Of a DNA stretch of 48,466 nt, positions 16,737-25,963 are shown one piece after another (within the stretch, counting starts at the first letter, position 1; every line of letters starts with the position of its first letter). The notes beneath the pieces were generated by a model. It had not been told where the DNA came from. It did not search any database and was given only the letters and a program-made list of their open reading frames with translations. A program made the translations under genes and the position numbers. The stretch spans positions 1 to 48,466 of the forward strand of contig CABUIX010000009.1 of NCBI GenBank assembly GCA_902491795.1. Direction: 5' to 3'. Source of the stretch: an uncultured Bacteroidales bacterium (lineage in GTDB: Bacteria; Bacteroidota; Bacteroidia; Bacteroidales; UBA932).

Positions 16737-19325
16737 ATGAGGATGACTCCAATAAGACTACATATTTCGTGCCTTGCGATCTTTCTGTCCGCTCTTGCGA
16801 TGTCGGGGCAGGACATGCCTCCTCTTGGTGTGGCTGAAGAAATTAACAGGGGCTCATTCCCGAACGGGCTGGAATACTACCTGATCAACAATTCGGCCGA
16901 AAAAGGTTTTGCCGATTTTGCTCTTGTGGCAAAAACTGCTCAGTCAGATTCCGTTATAAGAGGCATGCTTGATTCTTTGCCCCATTTCGGGCGGCGTGCG
17001 CCATACAGGTTTCTGGCCGACAACGGCGTGGGCTATTCGGCCGAGGGCTATGTCGTCAGCCGGCCCGACGCAAGGATCGTTTCGTTGCGTAAAGTCCCTG
17101 TGTACAATGCCGATGTGGCTGATTCCACGCTGATGCTGCTGATGGACATGGCGTCGATGTCGCGTGTCCCGCAGGCTGTCATAGCGAGCGGAGACATAGA
17201 TGTCGCCAAGGTCAGGGAGCGCATGGCCCTGTTGTCCATGATGGTTCCCAGACTTGATGCCAAGGCTGTGGAGCAGGAGTACAGGTGGGTGCCCAGAGAT
17301 TCTTTGAGGATGATTGTCACCTACAATTCCACCGAGGACGTGGCGGCGGTCAATGCAATATTCAGCGCGCGCAGGCTTTCTGCGGCGCTCATGAATACTT
17401 TGCAGCCTCTTGTATCCGAGGCTTATTCCTATATTCTGGGGCATATAGTGTCCGTGAGGCTGGAAGATGCTTTCCGCCGGCTTGGCATACCCCTTGCCCA
17501 GATGCGGTTCGATTATCACGACAGTGCGGAAAGTTCCGGAGACGAGTATTATTCGTTTTCTCTCTTCACTTCTGCCGAGTGTCTTGACAAGGCGACTGCG
17601 GCCTTTGCGTCTGTGCTCTCGTCGCTTGACAAGAACGGAGCCACCGTCGAGGAGTTTGAAGACGCGAAACTGCGCATGAGGTCGGAGGCCAAGCGTTCGG
17701 AGTTCGGTCGCCGTCTTTCCAATGAAGAATATGTGGATAAGTGTGCTGCATCATATCTTTACGGATCCAATCTGGCATCAGAGACTTCAATAAACAGTTA
17801 TGTCCTTGGGCGCAGTCTTCCTGCGGACAAGGAACTTTTCCTGTTCAACGGTTTTGTGGGAGCCCTGCTGGATTCAACCAGGAATCTGACGCTGCGTTAT
17901 GATGTCCCGTATGCCGGCGTGGACCGCAAGTTGATGCGCGATACATTTTTTGAAGCATGGGCTTCTTCTTCACCTGGCGGCCAGGAGTACAAAGGCTTTT
18001 TCAGTGACACTTCGAGTGTGTACGGTCCCGTGAAGAAATCCAGGCTGCGGGTTGAGACTGCCGAACCCGTTTCCGGCGGAAAAATGTGGACATTCTCGAA
18101 CGGATTGAGGGTCGTGTTCAAGAAAATGGACACGTCAGGAGAATTTCATTATTCCCTGATGCTGAGAGGCGGCATCGCTTCTGTTCCCGGTCTGAATTAC
18201 GGCGAGGGCGCATTTGTCAAGGACATGCTCGGCCTCAGTGTCATAGCCGGCCAGAAAGGCCGCGATTTCCTGTCGGTTCTTTCGGCGAACGGAATCACCA
18301 TGGAGTTCGATGCCGGACTCTCGGACATGAGAATCTCCGGGATGGCTCCCAAGGCAAAGCTCCCGCTGCTTATGAGAGCTCTTCTTGCAATTTCTGCTGA
18401 GAGAAAGCCGGATCATGAGGAATTTGAATACTACCGCGAAGCGGAGGCTCTCAGAATTGACATGGGGGCTCTTTCTCCGCGCAATGTCAATTCTTTGATG
18501 GACAGCATTATGCGGCCGAACTATTTCTATACCGACCGCAAGCGCATCGAGAATCTTCATGACGACCTTCCGGAAAGGGCGGAGCAGTATTTTGCTTCGG
18601 AATTCAGCAAGGTCAATGACGGCCTTCTTGTGATTGTCGGTGACCTGGACGAAGAAAAGCTCAAGAAGGAACTTGTCCGCACTGTCGGCGGCTTCAGCTG
18701 CAGGAACACGTATTCTCCAAGACCCAAGGTGAGCAGCCGATATGTCTCCGGATCAGTGACCTACATGGCAGAGTCTCTGCCGGGCCTGGTCGGGGGCGGA
18801 GAGATAGGAGTCAATGTGGGCATGTCTGCGCCGATAAGTTACAGCATCGGCAATTACATAGCTTTCAAGGCTGCGGCCGCATGCATAAGGAAGGAGCTTG
18901 TCGGGGTATTAGCCGAATGCGGAGCCTATGCGGAGGTTGGAGACAGGCTTGAAACGTTCCCTTCGGAGCGCATGTCCCTTTATGTGAACTGTCATCCGTG
19001 CATGGCTTCGGGCCTGCCGCTGTCAGTGTCGCCCGGAGATCCTCTGCTGATTCTGGACGCAGTGAGGAAGGTGACCTCGAGGCTCGGGGAGATTGAAATT
19101 TCTGAAACCGACCTGGCTGCCTACAAGGAAGTTCTTCTGAGCGGATTCGAACATATGGAAGATGACCCCGAGCAGATAGTCTCGGCAGTACTCGTCAGAT
19201 ACAGCGAGGGCAAGGATCTCGTGACCAGTTTCCGGCGTGCAGTGGAGGAACTTAAGGCAGAGGATATAAAGAAGATACTCGGTCAGCTTCAGAATGGTGC
19301 CGAGGTGGAGTATGTGATAATCTGA
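16737..19325 (+). CDS. Exported M16-like (insulinase fold) protein lacking the zinc motif
   Basis: 862 residues (860 from the ATG at 16743) with a signal peptide ending near SALAMSG. Two M16-type lobes are visible: an N-terminal one starting FPNGLEYYLINN and a second near residue 445 starting TFSNGLRVVFKK with SLMLRGGIASV. The usual zinc-binding HxxEH after the first lobe's opening strand is absent; LDSLPHFGRRAPYRFLADNG lies there instead. The reading frame is otherwise intact, so this is probably a conserved pseudo-protease or chaperone-like envelope protein rather than a decayed gene. The DUF3109 gene overlaps its stop (TGATG). Confidence 0.8.
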   Translation: MRMTPIRLHISCLAIFLSALAMSGQDMPPLGVAEEINRGSFPNGLEYYLINNSAEKGFADFALVAKTAQSDSVIRGMLDSLPHFGRRAPYRFLADNGVGYSAEGYVVSRPDARIVSLRKVPVYNADVADSTLMLLMDMASMSRVPQAVIASGDIDVAKVRERMALLSMMVPRLDAKAVEQEYRWVPRDSLRMIVTYNSTEDVAAVNAIFSARRLSAALMNTLQPLVSEAYSYILGHIVSVRLEDAFRRLGIPLAQMRFDYHDSAESSGDEYYSFSLFTSAECLDKATAAFASVLSSLDKNGATVEEFEDAKLRMRSEAKRSEFGRRLSNEEYVDKCAASYLYGSNLASETSINSYVLGRSLPADKELFLFNGFVGALLDSTRNLTLRYDVPYAGVDRKLMRDTFFEAWASSSPGGQEYKGFFSDTSSVYGPVKKSRLRVETAEPVSGGKMWTFSNGLRVVFKKMDTSGEFHYSLMLRGGIASVPGLNYGEGAFVKDMLGLSVIAGQKGRDFLSVLSANGITMEFDAGLSDMRISGMAPKAKLPLLMRALLAISAERKPDHEEFEYYREAEALRIDMGALSPRNVNSLMDSIMRPNYFYTDRKRIENLHDDLPERAEQYFASEFSKVNDGLLVIVGDLDEEKLKKELVRTVGGFSCRNTYSPRPKVSSRYVSGSVTYMAESLPGLVGGGEIGVNVGMSAPISYSIGNYIAFKAAAACIRKELVGVLAECGAYAEVGDRLETFPSERMSLYVNCHPCMASGLPLSVSPGDPLLILDAVRKVTSRLGEIEISETDLAAYKEVLLSGFEHMEDDPEQIVSAVLVRYSEGKDLVTSFRRAVEELKAEDIKKILGQLQNGAEVEYVII

Positions 19326-19903
19326 TGGAAAAGAAATTCGGAACAATAATCCAGATAGGTGACATCCTTGTGTCCGAGGATGTGGTAACTGAATATTTTG
19401 CCTGCGACTATGGCGCCTGCCGCGGCGTATGCTGCATAGTGGGGGACAGCGGGGCACCCATGGAAGAAGACGAACCTGAACAGCTGGAGAAGGATTATCC
19501 CGAATTCAGTCCGCTCATGAGCGAAAAGGGCAGGAAAGCTGCAGAAAAGGCGGGCTTTTTCGAAATTGACAGGGACGGTGACATGGTCACGCCCCTTGTG
19601 GAGGGAAGTTGCGAGTGCGCGTATTGTCATTTCGGGCCTTCCGGAGAGGCGCTTTGCGCAATAGAAAAAGCAGGATTCAGAAAGCCTGTATCCTGCTCGC
19701 TTTATCCCATAAGGGTCACAAGACTTACCGGAGGATCAATAGCGCTCAATGTCCATCACTGGGACATCTGCCGTCCTGCATTTGACAAGGGGCGCCGCGA
19801 GAACATTCTGGTTTACCAGTTCCTGCGCAAGCCGCTGGAGGATTGCTATGGCAAAGACTTCTGGGCAGCCCTCGATGCTGCGGCTAAACATCTCGCTGGC
19901 TAG
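19325..19903 (+). CDS. DUF3109 family Cys-rich protein
   Basis: A 192-residue protein with many conserved Cys: CDYGACRGVCC near residue 28, CECAYCHFG near 97, then single Cys in ALCAIE, VSCSLYPIR and WDICRP. This resembles DUF3109 and the YkgJ-type putative metal- or Fe-S-binding proteins. No signal peptide is seen, so it is likely cytoplasmic. Its ATG shares one base with the stop of the M16-like gene, implying translational coupling. The biochemical role of the family is unknown to me. The 3' end overlaps the convergent membrane-protein gene by 20 bp. Confidence 0.8.
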   Translation: MEKKFGTIIQIGDILVSEDVVTEYFACDYGACRGVCCIVGDSGAPMEEDEPEQLEKDYPEFSPLMSEKGRKAAEKAGFFEIDRDGDMVTPLVEGSCECAYCHFGPSGEALCAIEKAGFRKPVSCSLYPIRVTRLTGGSIALNVHHWDICRPAFDKGRRENILVYQFLRKPLEDCYGKDFWAALDAAAKHLAG

Positions 19904-20345
19904 CCTCCAGACCTGACACGAGCCTCACAAGATCCCTTGTGAGACCTTCTAGCCGTAGTCCGGTGACGTCATATTCCACGGTGATCCTGTCTTCGAACAT
20001 CTTCAGGGCTCTGGAAATCACGGAGCGCTTGACGAAGGTCATTGTCTCTCCGTCCTCTTTCTCCGGCTTGTAGCCGTGGAGGTCCATCACTCTCAGCAGA
20101 ATCTGCTTTACTTCTTCAGGGGTGCCGTAGACATGTGCGGTTCTGGAAGAAAAGCCGAGTCTGGGGTATATCGCGGCAAAGACTGCCATGATCAGGCAAA
20201 TCTGCCACAATGAGTCGTAGCCGTTGACGAATATCTTGGATATGTCGGCTTCAACCATGCCGGCCATGACCAGGGCGACGATGATGATCGTCAGGATTAT
20301 CAGCAAGTAGAAAAAGTACTTGACAGAGCGGATTAAATACTTCAT
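19884..20345 (-). CDS. Small membrane protein of unknown function
   Basis: 153 residues. Two hydrophobic segments (about residues 10-30 and 47-62) are followed by a soluble C-terminal part of about 85 residues (HVYGTPEEVKQILLRVMDLHGYKP onward, alternating strands and helices). I recognise no family; the C-terminal part looks like a small alpha/beta domain. ATG 20345 lies only 5 nt after a -7 promoter element, suggesting a leaderless mRNA. It is convergent with the DUF3109 gene (20 bp overlap) and divergent from the coiled-coil protein gene. Confidence 0.75.
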   Translation of the reverse strand: MKYLIRSVKYFFYLLIILTIIIVALVMAGMVEADISKIFVNGYDSLWQICLIMAVFAAIYPRLGFSSRTAHVYGTPEEVKQILLRVMDLHGYKPEKEDGETMTFVKRSVISRALKMFEDRITVEYDVTGLRLEGLTRDLVRLVSGLEASQRDV

Positions 20346-20350
20346 GGGAG

Positions 20351-20358
20351 CAAAATTA
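20351..20358 (-). promoter_or_regulatory. Bacteroidota -7 promoter element, near-leaderless
   Basis: TAATTTTG on the minus strand with 5 nt between its last base and the ATG at 20345. Paired with a divergent element at 20370-20377. Confidence 0.5.
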
Positions 20359-20369
20359 GCAATTTTTGT

Positions 20370-20377
20370 TATTTTTG
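20370..20377 (+). promoter_or_regulatory. Bacteroidota -7 promoter element for the coiled-coil/hemW operon
   Basis: TATTTTTG fits TAnnTTTG and ends 25 nt before ATG 20403. No clear -33 TTTG. Confidence 0.45.
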
Positions 20378-20402
20378 TGCTTCAACTTAAAAATCCGAAA
20401 TT

Positions 20403-21317
20403 ATGGAAAGAGAGGATCCGCTTCAGAAACTTGAACGCCAGGAGGCCGAGAAGAAGGCCAACGGCGGACTCAAGACAGTGATGATCGTAATGGTCGTGGT
20501 GGCTATCGCGCTTGCGGCCGCCCTAGCATATGTCATGATGTCCAAGAACAAGCTGGTGAGCCAGCTAAACGACGAGAAGACTGACCTTACGGAGCAGCTG
20601 ATCGCATTGCAGAACGATTACGCCGACCTGACATCAGAGTATGATGCAATCAATTATCAGCTTGACTCTTCCAGGGAAGAAATTGCGCAGCTGATTGAAC
20701 GTGTCCGCGTGACCGAAGCGACCAACCGCAGCAAAATCCGCCAGTATGAGAAGGAACTGGGCACGCTGCGTTCGATAATGCGGGGATACATCGTCCAGAT
20801 AGATTCCCTCAACACTCTCAACAAGCAGCTTACCGCCGAGGCCGCATCCGCCCGACAGGAGGCTGCCGCCAGCAAGAAGATGAATGCCGAGCTCACCCAG
20901 CAGGTAGAGAACCTTACCGACAAGGTTACTGCCGGCTCGATACTGAAGGCGCGCGGTCTGCGTATGGAGGCCTTCAATGCCAGTGACAGGGTGACTGACA
21001 GGAGTACGAGAGTGGTACGCCTGCTTGTGACATTGAGCCTTGTGGAGAACGAGCTCGCTACCCGCGGTCCCGTGCGCGTCTATGTCAGGGTGACCGATCC
21101 TTCAGGTAACCTTCTGCTTGACGGCAAGGGAACCACGTTCACCTTCGAGGAGCAGACGCTTGAGGCCACTGCCTCCCGTGAGGTCGATTATCAGGGATCG
21201 GAGGTTGAGCTGGGAATATATGTGAACAACATCCCCGACTTCACAAAGGGAATCTATACGGTTCAGGCATACACGGAGCAGTCGCTGCTCGGTTCTGCTG
21301 AACTGATGCTCAGGTAA
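20403..21317 (+). CDS. Inner-membrane coiled-coil protein of unknown function
   Basis: 304 residues: a charged cytoplasmic start, one membrane helix (about residues 24-46), a long predicted coiled coil (about 50-180, heptad-rich with many Glu, Gln, Leu and Ala) and a beta-rich C-terminal domain (about 200-304, VRVYVRVTDPSGNLLLDGKG and onward). The arrangement suggests a membrane-anchored periplasmic protein with a spacer and a binding head. I recognise no named family. The hemW start overlaps its stop by one base (TAATG), so the two are cotranscribed, although no functional link is evident. Confidence 0.78.
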   Translation: MEREDPLQKLERQEAEKKANGGLKTVMIVMVVVAIALAAALAYVMMSKNKLVSQLNDEKTDLTEQLIALQNDYADLTSEYDAINYQLDSSREEIAQLIERVRVTEATNRSKIRQYEKELGTLRSIMRGYIVQIDSLNTLNKQLTAEAASARQEAAASKKMNAELTQQVENLTDKVTAGSILKARGLRMEAFNASDRVTDRSTRVVRLLVTLSLVENELATRGPVRVYVRVTDPSGNLLLDGKGTTFTFEEQTLEATASREVDYQGSEVELGIYVNNIPDFTKGIYTVQAYTEQSLLGSAELMLR

Positions 21318-22414
21318 TGATATATGTCCATGTCCCTTTCTGCAGGAGTTTCTGCGTTTACTGCGATTTCTATTCTGAAATCGCCTGTAGAGGGAAGGAC
21401 TTGGAACAGTTGGACCGCTATGTAGGTGAATTGTGCGCCGAAATAGCTTCACGCAGGCCAGAGCTGTCCCGGACATTGGGAGTAAATACGCTTTATTTTG
21501 GAGGAGGTACGCCGTCTGTGCTGCCTCCTTCCGCGTTTGAGAGCATCCTGAAGGCTTTGGACTGCGGACCGTACACCGAGTTCACCGTTGAGGTCAATCC
21601 CGAAGACCTGGTTGAGAACGGCACTGCTTACCTGAAGGAACTGCACCGTCTTGGAGTGAACCGCATCAGCATGGGCGTACAGTCGCTGGATGACGGGATA
21701 CTCCGCTGGATGCGCCGAAGGCACGACGCGGCTACTGCTGTCCGTGCTTTCGGGATGCTGCGTGGCGCCGGTTTCGGCAACATCAGCCTGGATCTGATAT
21801 TCGGGTTGCCGCAGCTGTCGCCGGAGACTCTCGCTCAAACCCTTGACGGCATATGCGGGCTGAGGCCCGAGCATGTTTCCGCATATCAGCTGAGTGTTGA
21901 GAACGGCAGTGATCTTGCGGCCATGGCGGCATGCGGAAAGTTCACGGAAGCTTCGGAAGATGCCTGCGCTGCGCAGTACGGAATGATCTGCAGCCGCCTT
22001 CGGGATGCCGGCTATGTGCATTACGAGATTTCCAACTGGGCCCTGCCGGGCCGTGAGGCGAAGCACAATTCGGCCTACTGGGAACGGGTGCCGTATGTCG
22101 GCTTCGGCCCCGGCGCACATTCCTTTGACGGGGAGCGCAGAAGCTGGAACAGCACACGGCTTTCCGGATGGTCAAGTTCTGCGGAACTCCTGACTGCTGG
22201 TGAGGCTTCGGAAGAAAGGATAATGCTGGGACTGCGCACGGCACGGGGAATCCCGGCGGAATGGTGCCGTCCTGAGGACCTGCACCGCTGCCTCGCGGAC
22301 GGCTCCCTGGCTGCCGCCTCGGATGCGCTGCTGCCGGACGGCCTTCCTGCACGGGTTCGCATCCCTGAATCCCGATGGTTCGTCTCCGACGACATCATCG
22401 CAGGCTTGATATAG
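21317..22414 (+). CDS. hemW: Radical SAM heme chaperone HemW
   Basis: A 365-residue radical SAM protein of the HemN/HemW family. The 4Fe-4S motif is CRSFCVYC (Cys 9, 13, 16). YFGGGTPSVL, NRISMGVQS and HNSAYWERVPYVGFGPGAHS follow; the HNxxYW motif is typical of HemW. HemW was long annotated as oxygen-independent coproporphyrinogen oxidase but acts as a heme-binding chaperone. The start (MIYVHVPFC) shares a base with the upstream stop. It lacks the extra N-terminal residues and Cys of true HemN, which supports HemW. Confidence 0.9.
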   Translation: MIYVHVPFCRSFCVYCDFYSEIACRGKDLEQLDRYVGELCAEIASRRPELSRTLGVNTLYFGGGTPSVLPPSAFESILKALDCGPYTEFTVEVNPEDLVENGTAYLKELHRLGVNRISMGVQSLDDGILRWMRRRHDAATAVRAFGMLRGAGFGNISLDLIFGLPQLSPETLAQTLDGICGLRPEHVSAYQLSVENGSDLAAMAACGKFTEASEDACAAQYGMICSRLRDAGYVHYEISNWALPGREAKHNSAYWERVPYVGFGPGAHSFDGERRSWNSTRLSGWSSSAELLTAGEASEERIMLGLRTARGIPAEWCRPEDLHRCLADGSLAAASDALLPDGLPARVRIPESRWFVSDDIIAGLI

Positions 22415-22487
22415 AGCGGTGCATTGCGTTAGCCTTGACTTTTGCACTAAAAATTGTATAATTGTGTCAGAACATAATTTAATATAT

Positions 22488-23129
22488 ATGATTAAAACTA
22501 TTCTGATTTCTTCGTTCATTATGACGGCAGCAGTTCTGTCGCTGACATCCTGCGGAAAGGAAAAAGCCGGATATACGCCCGCCGGCTCTCCTTGGGCGAA
22601 TAATGAAATATGCATTAATCTGTATGACTTTTCGTCTGGGGACTCGGGCAAGACGGTGCGTATTGTCAACCTGGAAGACAACTCCGAAATTGAATTCACG
22701 GCGGAGGAAAGAACGAATAGCGATGGCGAGGCGATGACCAGCATCTTCTTTCGTGCAGCCCGTCCTGACGTGAACGACATGATTACCATCGATCCTTCAG
22801 TGGCGCTGTCCGTAGGCATGGCGGAAACCCGTGTCTGCATTGGAAAGTACAGCACGGATCTGATGTGCGTTTATGAGCAATTTGCACAGGATGAATCAAT
22901 CATTGAAGAAAACACGGATGGTGACGACGATTACTTCGCCGGCGGTATCAACTTCAGGATAAGCGATATCAAGTGCCAGGGGAAACTGATGGAGACAGAC
23001 CTCCTGACCGAAACAGACGGTATTCCTTCTTTCGACCTGATTCTCGACGACAGCGGACTCACCATGCGGTTCCGATACGTGAACTGGGATCCGGACTTTT
23101 CGCCTTTTTCCGCAGGACAGCCGGAGTAA
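22488..23129 (+). CDS. Hypothetical lipoprotein
   Basis: 213 residues with a signal peptide and lipobox LSLTSC (Cys 22). The mature part is acidic (IEENTDGDDD near the middle) and probably beta-rich; I recognise no domain. I choose ATG 22488 because the signal peptide begins there; an upstream ATG at 22419 would add 23 residues of non-signal-like sequence. It ends 21 bp from the convergent dus gene. AT-rich DNA precedes it but no exact TAnnTTTG element. Confidence 0.72.
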   Translation: MIKTILISSFIMTAAVLSLTSCGKEKAGYTPAGSPWANNEICINLYDFSSGDSGKTVRIVNLEDNSEIEFTAEERTNSDGEAMTSIFFRAARPDVNDMITIDPSVALSVGMAETRVCIGKYSTDLMCVYEQFAQDESIIEENTDGDDDYFAGGINFRISDIKCQGKLMETDLLTETDGIPSFDLILDDSGLTMRFRYVNWDPDFSPFSAGQPE

Positions 23130-23150
23130 ATTGCTTTGCGGCAGCGCGGC

Positions 23151-24146
23151 TTACGCGTACCTTTTCAGGATTTCTTCGAATATCGACTCGAGCTCGGCGG
23201 TGTCTAGTGTCGTGACCATGCGCATGCGCAGTTCCTTGAAGTCCGGCAGGCCCTTGAAATAGTTGCTCAGGTGCCGGCGCATCTCGTAGATGCCGCGCGG
23301 CTCCCCCTTGTATTTCAGCGACAGTGCGAGATGCTGCCGGGCGAGCGCCACCTTTTCGGCCACCGACGGCTCCGGCATCGCTTCGCCGTGCTCCATATAA
23401 TATTTTATCTCACGGAAGATCCAGGGGTGGCCGAAGCTCGCGCGGCCTATCATGATGCCGTCCACCCCGTAGGTCTCGAAAGCCCGCAGGGCGGTGGGCC
23501 CGTCGGTGATGTCGCCGTTGCCGATGATCGGGATGTGCATGCGGGGGTTGTTCTTCACCTCGCCGATAAGCGTCCAGTCCGCTGAGCCCTTGTACATCTG
23601 GCAGCGGGTGCGCCCGTGGATCGTCAGCGCCTGTATTCCCACGTCCTGCAGGCGTTCGGCGAGTTCGACTATGATCTTGGAGTTGTCGTCCCAGCCGAGA
23701 CGGGTCTTTACCGTGACGGGCTTGCCGACGGCTTCCACCACGGCCTTGGTGATTGCGACCATCTTGTCGGGATAGCGCATCATGCCCGAACCGGCTCCGC
23801 GGCCGGCTATCTTGGTGACCGGGCAGCCGAAGTTGATGTCGATGACGTCCGCCCCATGTCCGCCTGCAATCTCGGCGGCGTGGTCTGCCATCCGTGCAGC
23901 CTCCACCATTGACTCGGGAATGTGCCCGTATATCTGTATGCCCACGGGCGCTTCTTCGTCGGCGGTGCGCAGCTTTGCAATTGCCTTGGCCGCATCGCGT
24001 ATCAGCCCGTCGGAAGGGATGAACTCGGTGTAAACCATATCGGCTCCCTGTTCGCGGCACAGAAGCCTGAACGACAGGTCGGTTATGTCTTCCATCGGCG
24101 CCAGCAGAAGCGGACGCTCTCCCAAATCAAGATTTCCGATTTTCAT
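23151..24146 (-). CDS. dusB: tRNA-dihydrouridine synthase, DusB type
   Basis: A 331-residue FMN enzyme reducing uridines in the tRNA D-loop. Visible features are LLLAPMEDITD (FMN site, near 13), INFGCPVTKIAGRGAGSGMM with catalytic Cys 108, LTIHGRTR and IGNGDI, plus a C-terminal helical RNA-binding domain. The spacing resembles DusB (NifR3-like). The true start is ATG 24146 (MKIGNLDLG); an upstream TTG would precede the transcript. A -7 element ends 6 nt before this ATG, so the mRNA is near leaderless. It is divergent from pepP. Confidence 0.93.
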   Translation of the reverse strand: MKIGNLDLGERPLLLAPMEDITDLSFRLLCREQGADMVYTEFIPSDGLIRDAAKAIAKLRTADEEAPVGIQIYGHIPESMVEAARMADHAAEIAGGHGADVIDINFGCPVTKIAGRGAGSGMMRYPDKMVAITKAVVEAVGKPVTVKTRLGWDDNSKIIVELAERLQDVGIQALTIHGRTRCQMYKGSADWTLIGEVKNNPRMHIPIIGNGDITDGPTALRAFETYGVDGIMIGRASFGHPWIFREIKYYMEHGEAMPEPSVAEKVALARQHLALSLKYKGEPRGIYEMRRHLSNYFKGLPDFKELRMRMVTTLDTAELESIFEEILKRYA

Positions 24147-24152
24147 AGACTG

Positions 24153-24160
24153 CAAAAATA
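24153..24160 (-). promoter_or_regulatory. Bacteroidota -7 promoter element for dusB, near-leaderless
   Basis: TATTTTTG on the minus strand, with 6 nt between it and ATG 24146. Confidence 0.5.
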
Positions 24161-24180
24161 CAAAATGGCACTGAAAAACT

Positions 24181-24188
24181 TATATTTG
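24181..24188 (+). promoter_or_regulatory. Bacteroidota -7 promoter element for pepP-lpxK, near-leaderless
   Basis: TATATTTG with 7 nt between it and ATG 24196. Back-to-back with the dusB element 20 bp away. Confidence 0.5.
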
Positions 24189-24195
24189 TATTTGT

Positions 24196-25962
24196 ATGGG
24201 AAACATTTACCGCGAACGAATCGAAAGGCTGCGTGACCTCATGCGGTCGAGAAACTGGGATGCCGTGCTCATTACCGGCGGTGATCCCCACAGCAGTGAA
24301 TATCCGGCCGAGCGCTGGAAACAGGTTCAGTGGCTGAGCGGTTTCACCGGTGAGGCCGGGGACATTGTCGTGACGCTAGACCATGCGGGCCTATGGACCG
24401 ATACCCGTTATTTCATCCAGGCTGTGCAGCAGCTGGAGGGCACCGGAGTTGAACTTCACAAGACACGGGTCCCGGAACAGGTCCTGATTCCCGAATGGCT
24501 TGAATCCCAGTTCGGGAAAGAAGGGATTATTGCTGTCGACGGGCTTTGCGTCGGCGTTGGCTTTGCCAAGACCCTTCCAGGCACAGTGGTAAGTGTTCCC
24601 GACATGCTGTCCATAATGTGGCCGGACAGGCCTGAAATACCACATACTCCGGTTTTCACCGTCCAGTCGGGCGAGACCCGAGCTTCCAAGCTGGCCTGGC
24701 TGCGCGGTTTCCTTTCGGCAAAGGGCTGTGACGGAATGCTTGTCACCGCACTTGACGAGATCGCGTGGCTGCTGAACGTAAGGGCAGCCGACATTGAATA
24801 CAACCCTCTCGTGATAAGTTACCTTCTCGTTACAGACGACAGTGTTGAATGGTATGTGGCAAAGGATGCGGACGAGGATCCGCAAACATCGGCTACCGTG
24901 AGCATCCTTGAGTCGGAAGGGATTGCCGTACTGCCTTATGCCGAAACGGAGCAGGAGCTCCCGGGCTTCAGGGGCAGGCTCTTCGTTGATCCTTCCACTC
25001 TCAACTGGAATCTGTACGAGGCTCTTGTGTCCGGAGAGGTTCCGCTTCTTGAGGGAGAAAGCCCGATAGGGTTGAGGAAGGCTGTCAAGAATGACTTCGA
25101 GATAGAAGGGATGAGAAAAATCCATGTCCAGGACGGGCTCGCGATGGAGCATTTCCTGTACTGGCTGGAGAAATCCGTCCAGGGCGGAAAGGAAATCACC
25201 GAATGGGATGCATCCGTTGCCCTGGGCAGGTTCCGTTCCGAGATTCCGGAATATATGGGCGACAGCTTCGAGACTATATCGGCGTATGGTCCTGCCGCCG
25301 CCCTTCCCCATTATGTTACACCGAGAGGGAATGCGCCCGTGCTGCGTGAACATGGCCTTTATCTGTGCGATTCCGGAGGACAGTACAGCTGCGGGACGAC
25401 AGACATCACCAGGACAGTACCGCTCGGTGAGTGCACGCGTCTGGAACAGGAAGACTACACTCTCGTGCTGAAAGGCCACATAGCTCTTGCAGCGGCAGTC
25501 TTTCCGGCAGGAACAGCCGGATGTCAGATTGATGCGCTTGCCAGGGAGCCTCTCTGGAGGAACCTGAGAAATTTCGGACACGGGACCGGACATGGGATAG
25601 GCTATTTCCTTGGAGTTCATGAGGGACCACAGGACATTCGGCAGAATTTCAATTCCACGCCCTTGCTGCCGGGGATGATCACTTCGGACGAACCCGGAAT
25701 CTATCGTGAGGGCATGCACGGAATCCGTCACGAGAACCTGCTTCTGTGTGTGGATGCAGGAACAAATGAGTTCGGCAGCTGGCGCTCCTTTGAGACTCTG
25801 ACTCTCTGCCATTTCGACACTTCGGCGATCATTGCCGGCCTTCTGACCGATGACGAAAGGAAATGGCTCAATTCGTACAACGAGAGGGTCTATTCCGTGC
25901 TGGGCAGGCTGCTTCCTGAAGAGGAACGCGAGTGGCTGTATTCAAAGACAAGACCTATTTGA
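24196..25962 (+). CDS. pepP: M24B Xaa-Pro aminopeptidase (aminopeptidase P)
   Basis: 588 residues in the three-domain form of aminopeptidase P: two creatinase-like N-domains, then the pita-bread catalytic domain. Expected metal ligands are present: Asp 392 (LYLCDSGG), Asp 403 (TTDITRT), His 466 (GTGHGIG), Glu 499 (SDEPGIY) and Glu 533 (SFETLTL). It removes an N-terminal residue ahead of proline. No signal peptide, so cytoplasmic. lpxK starts 1 nt after its stop, so the two are cotranscribed. Confidence 0.93.
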   Translation: MGNIYRERIERLRDLMRSRNWDAVLITGGDPHSSEYPAERWKQVQWLSGFTGEAGDIVVTLDHAGLWTDTRYFIQAVQQLEGTGVELHKTRVPEQVLIPEWLESQFGKEGIIAVDGLCVGVGFAKTLPGTVVSVPDMLSIMWPDRPEIPHTPVFTVQSGETRASKLAWLRGFLSAKGCDGMLVTALDEIAWLLNVRAADIEYNPLVISYLLVTDDSVEWYVAKDADEDPQTSATVSILESEGIAVLPYAETEQELPGFRGRLFVDPSTLNWNLYEALVSGEVPLLEGESPIGLRKAVKNDFEIEGMRKIHVQDGLAMEHFLYWLEKSVQGGKEITEWDASVALGRFRSEIPEYMGDSFETISAYGPAAALPHYVTPRGNAPVLREHGLYLCDSGGQYSCGTTDITRTVPLGECTRLEQEDYTLVLKGHIALAAAVFPAGTAGCQIDALAREPLWRNLRNFGHGTGHGIGYFLGVHEGPQDIRQNFNSTPLLPGMITSDEPGIYREGMHGIRHENLLLCVDAGTNEFGSWRSFETLTLCHFDTSAIIAGLLTDDERKWLNSYNERVYSVLGRLLPEEEREWLYSKTRPI

Positions 25963-25963
25963 A

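Noticed and set aside
24391..25812. A 473-residue open frame on the minus strand within pepP.
   Set aside because: It lies fully antisense to a gene with all catalytic residues, has no recognisable domain, and reflects GC-rich codon structure.
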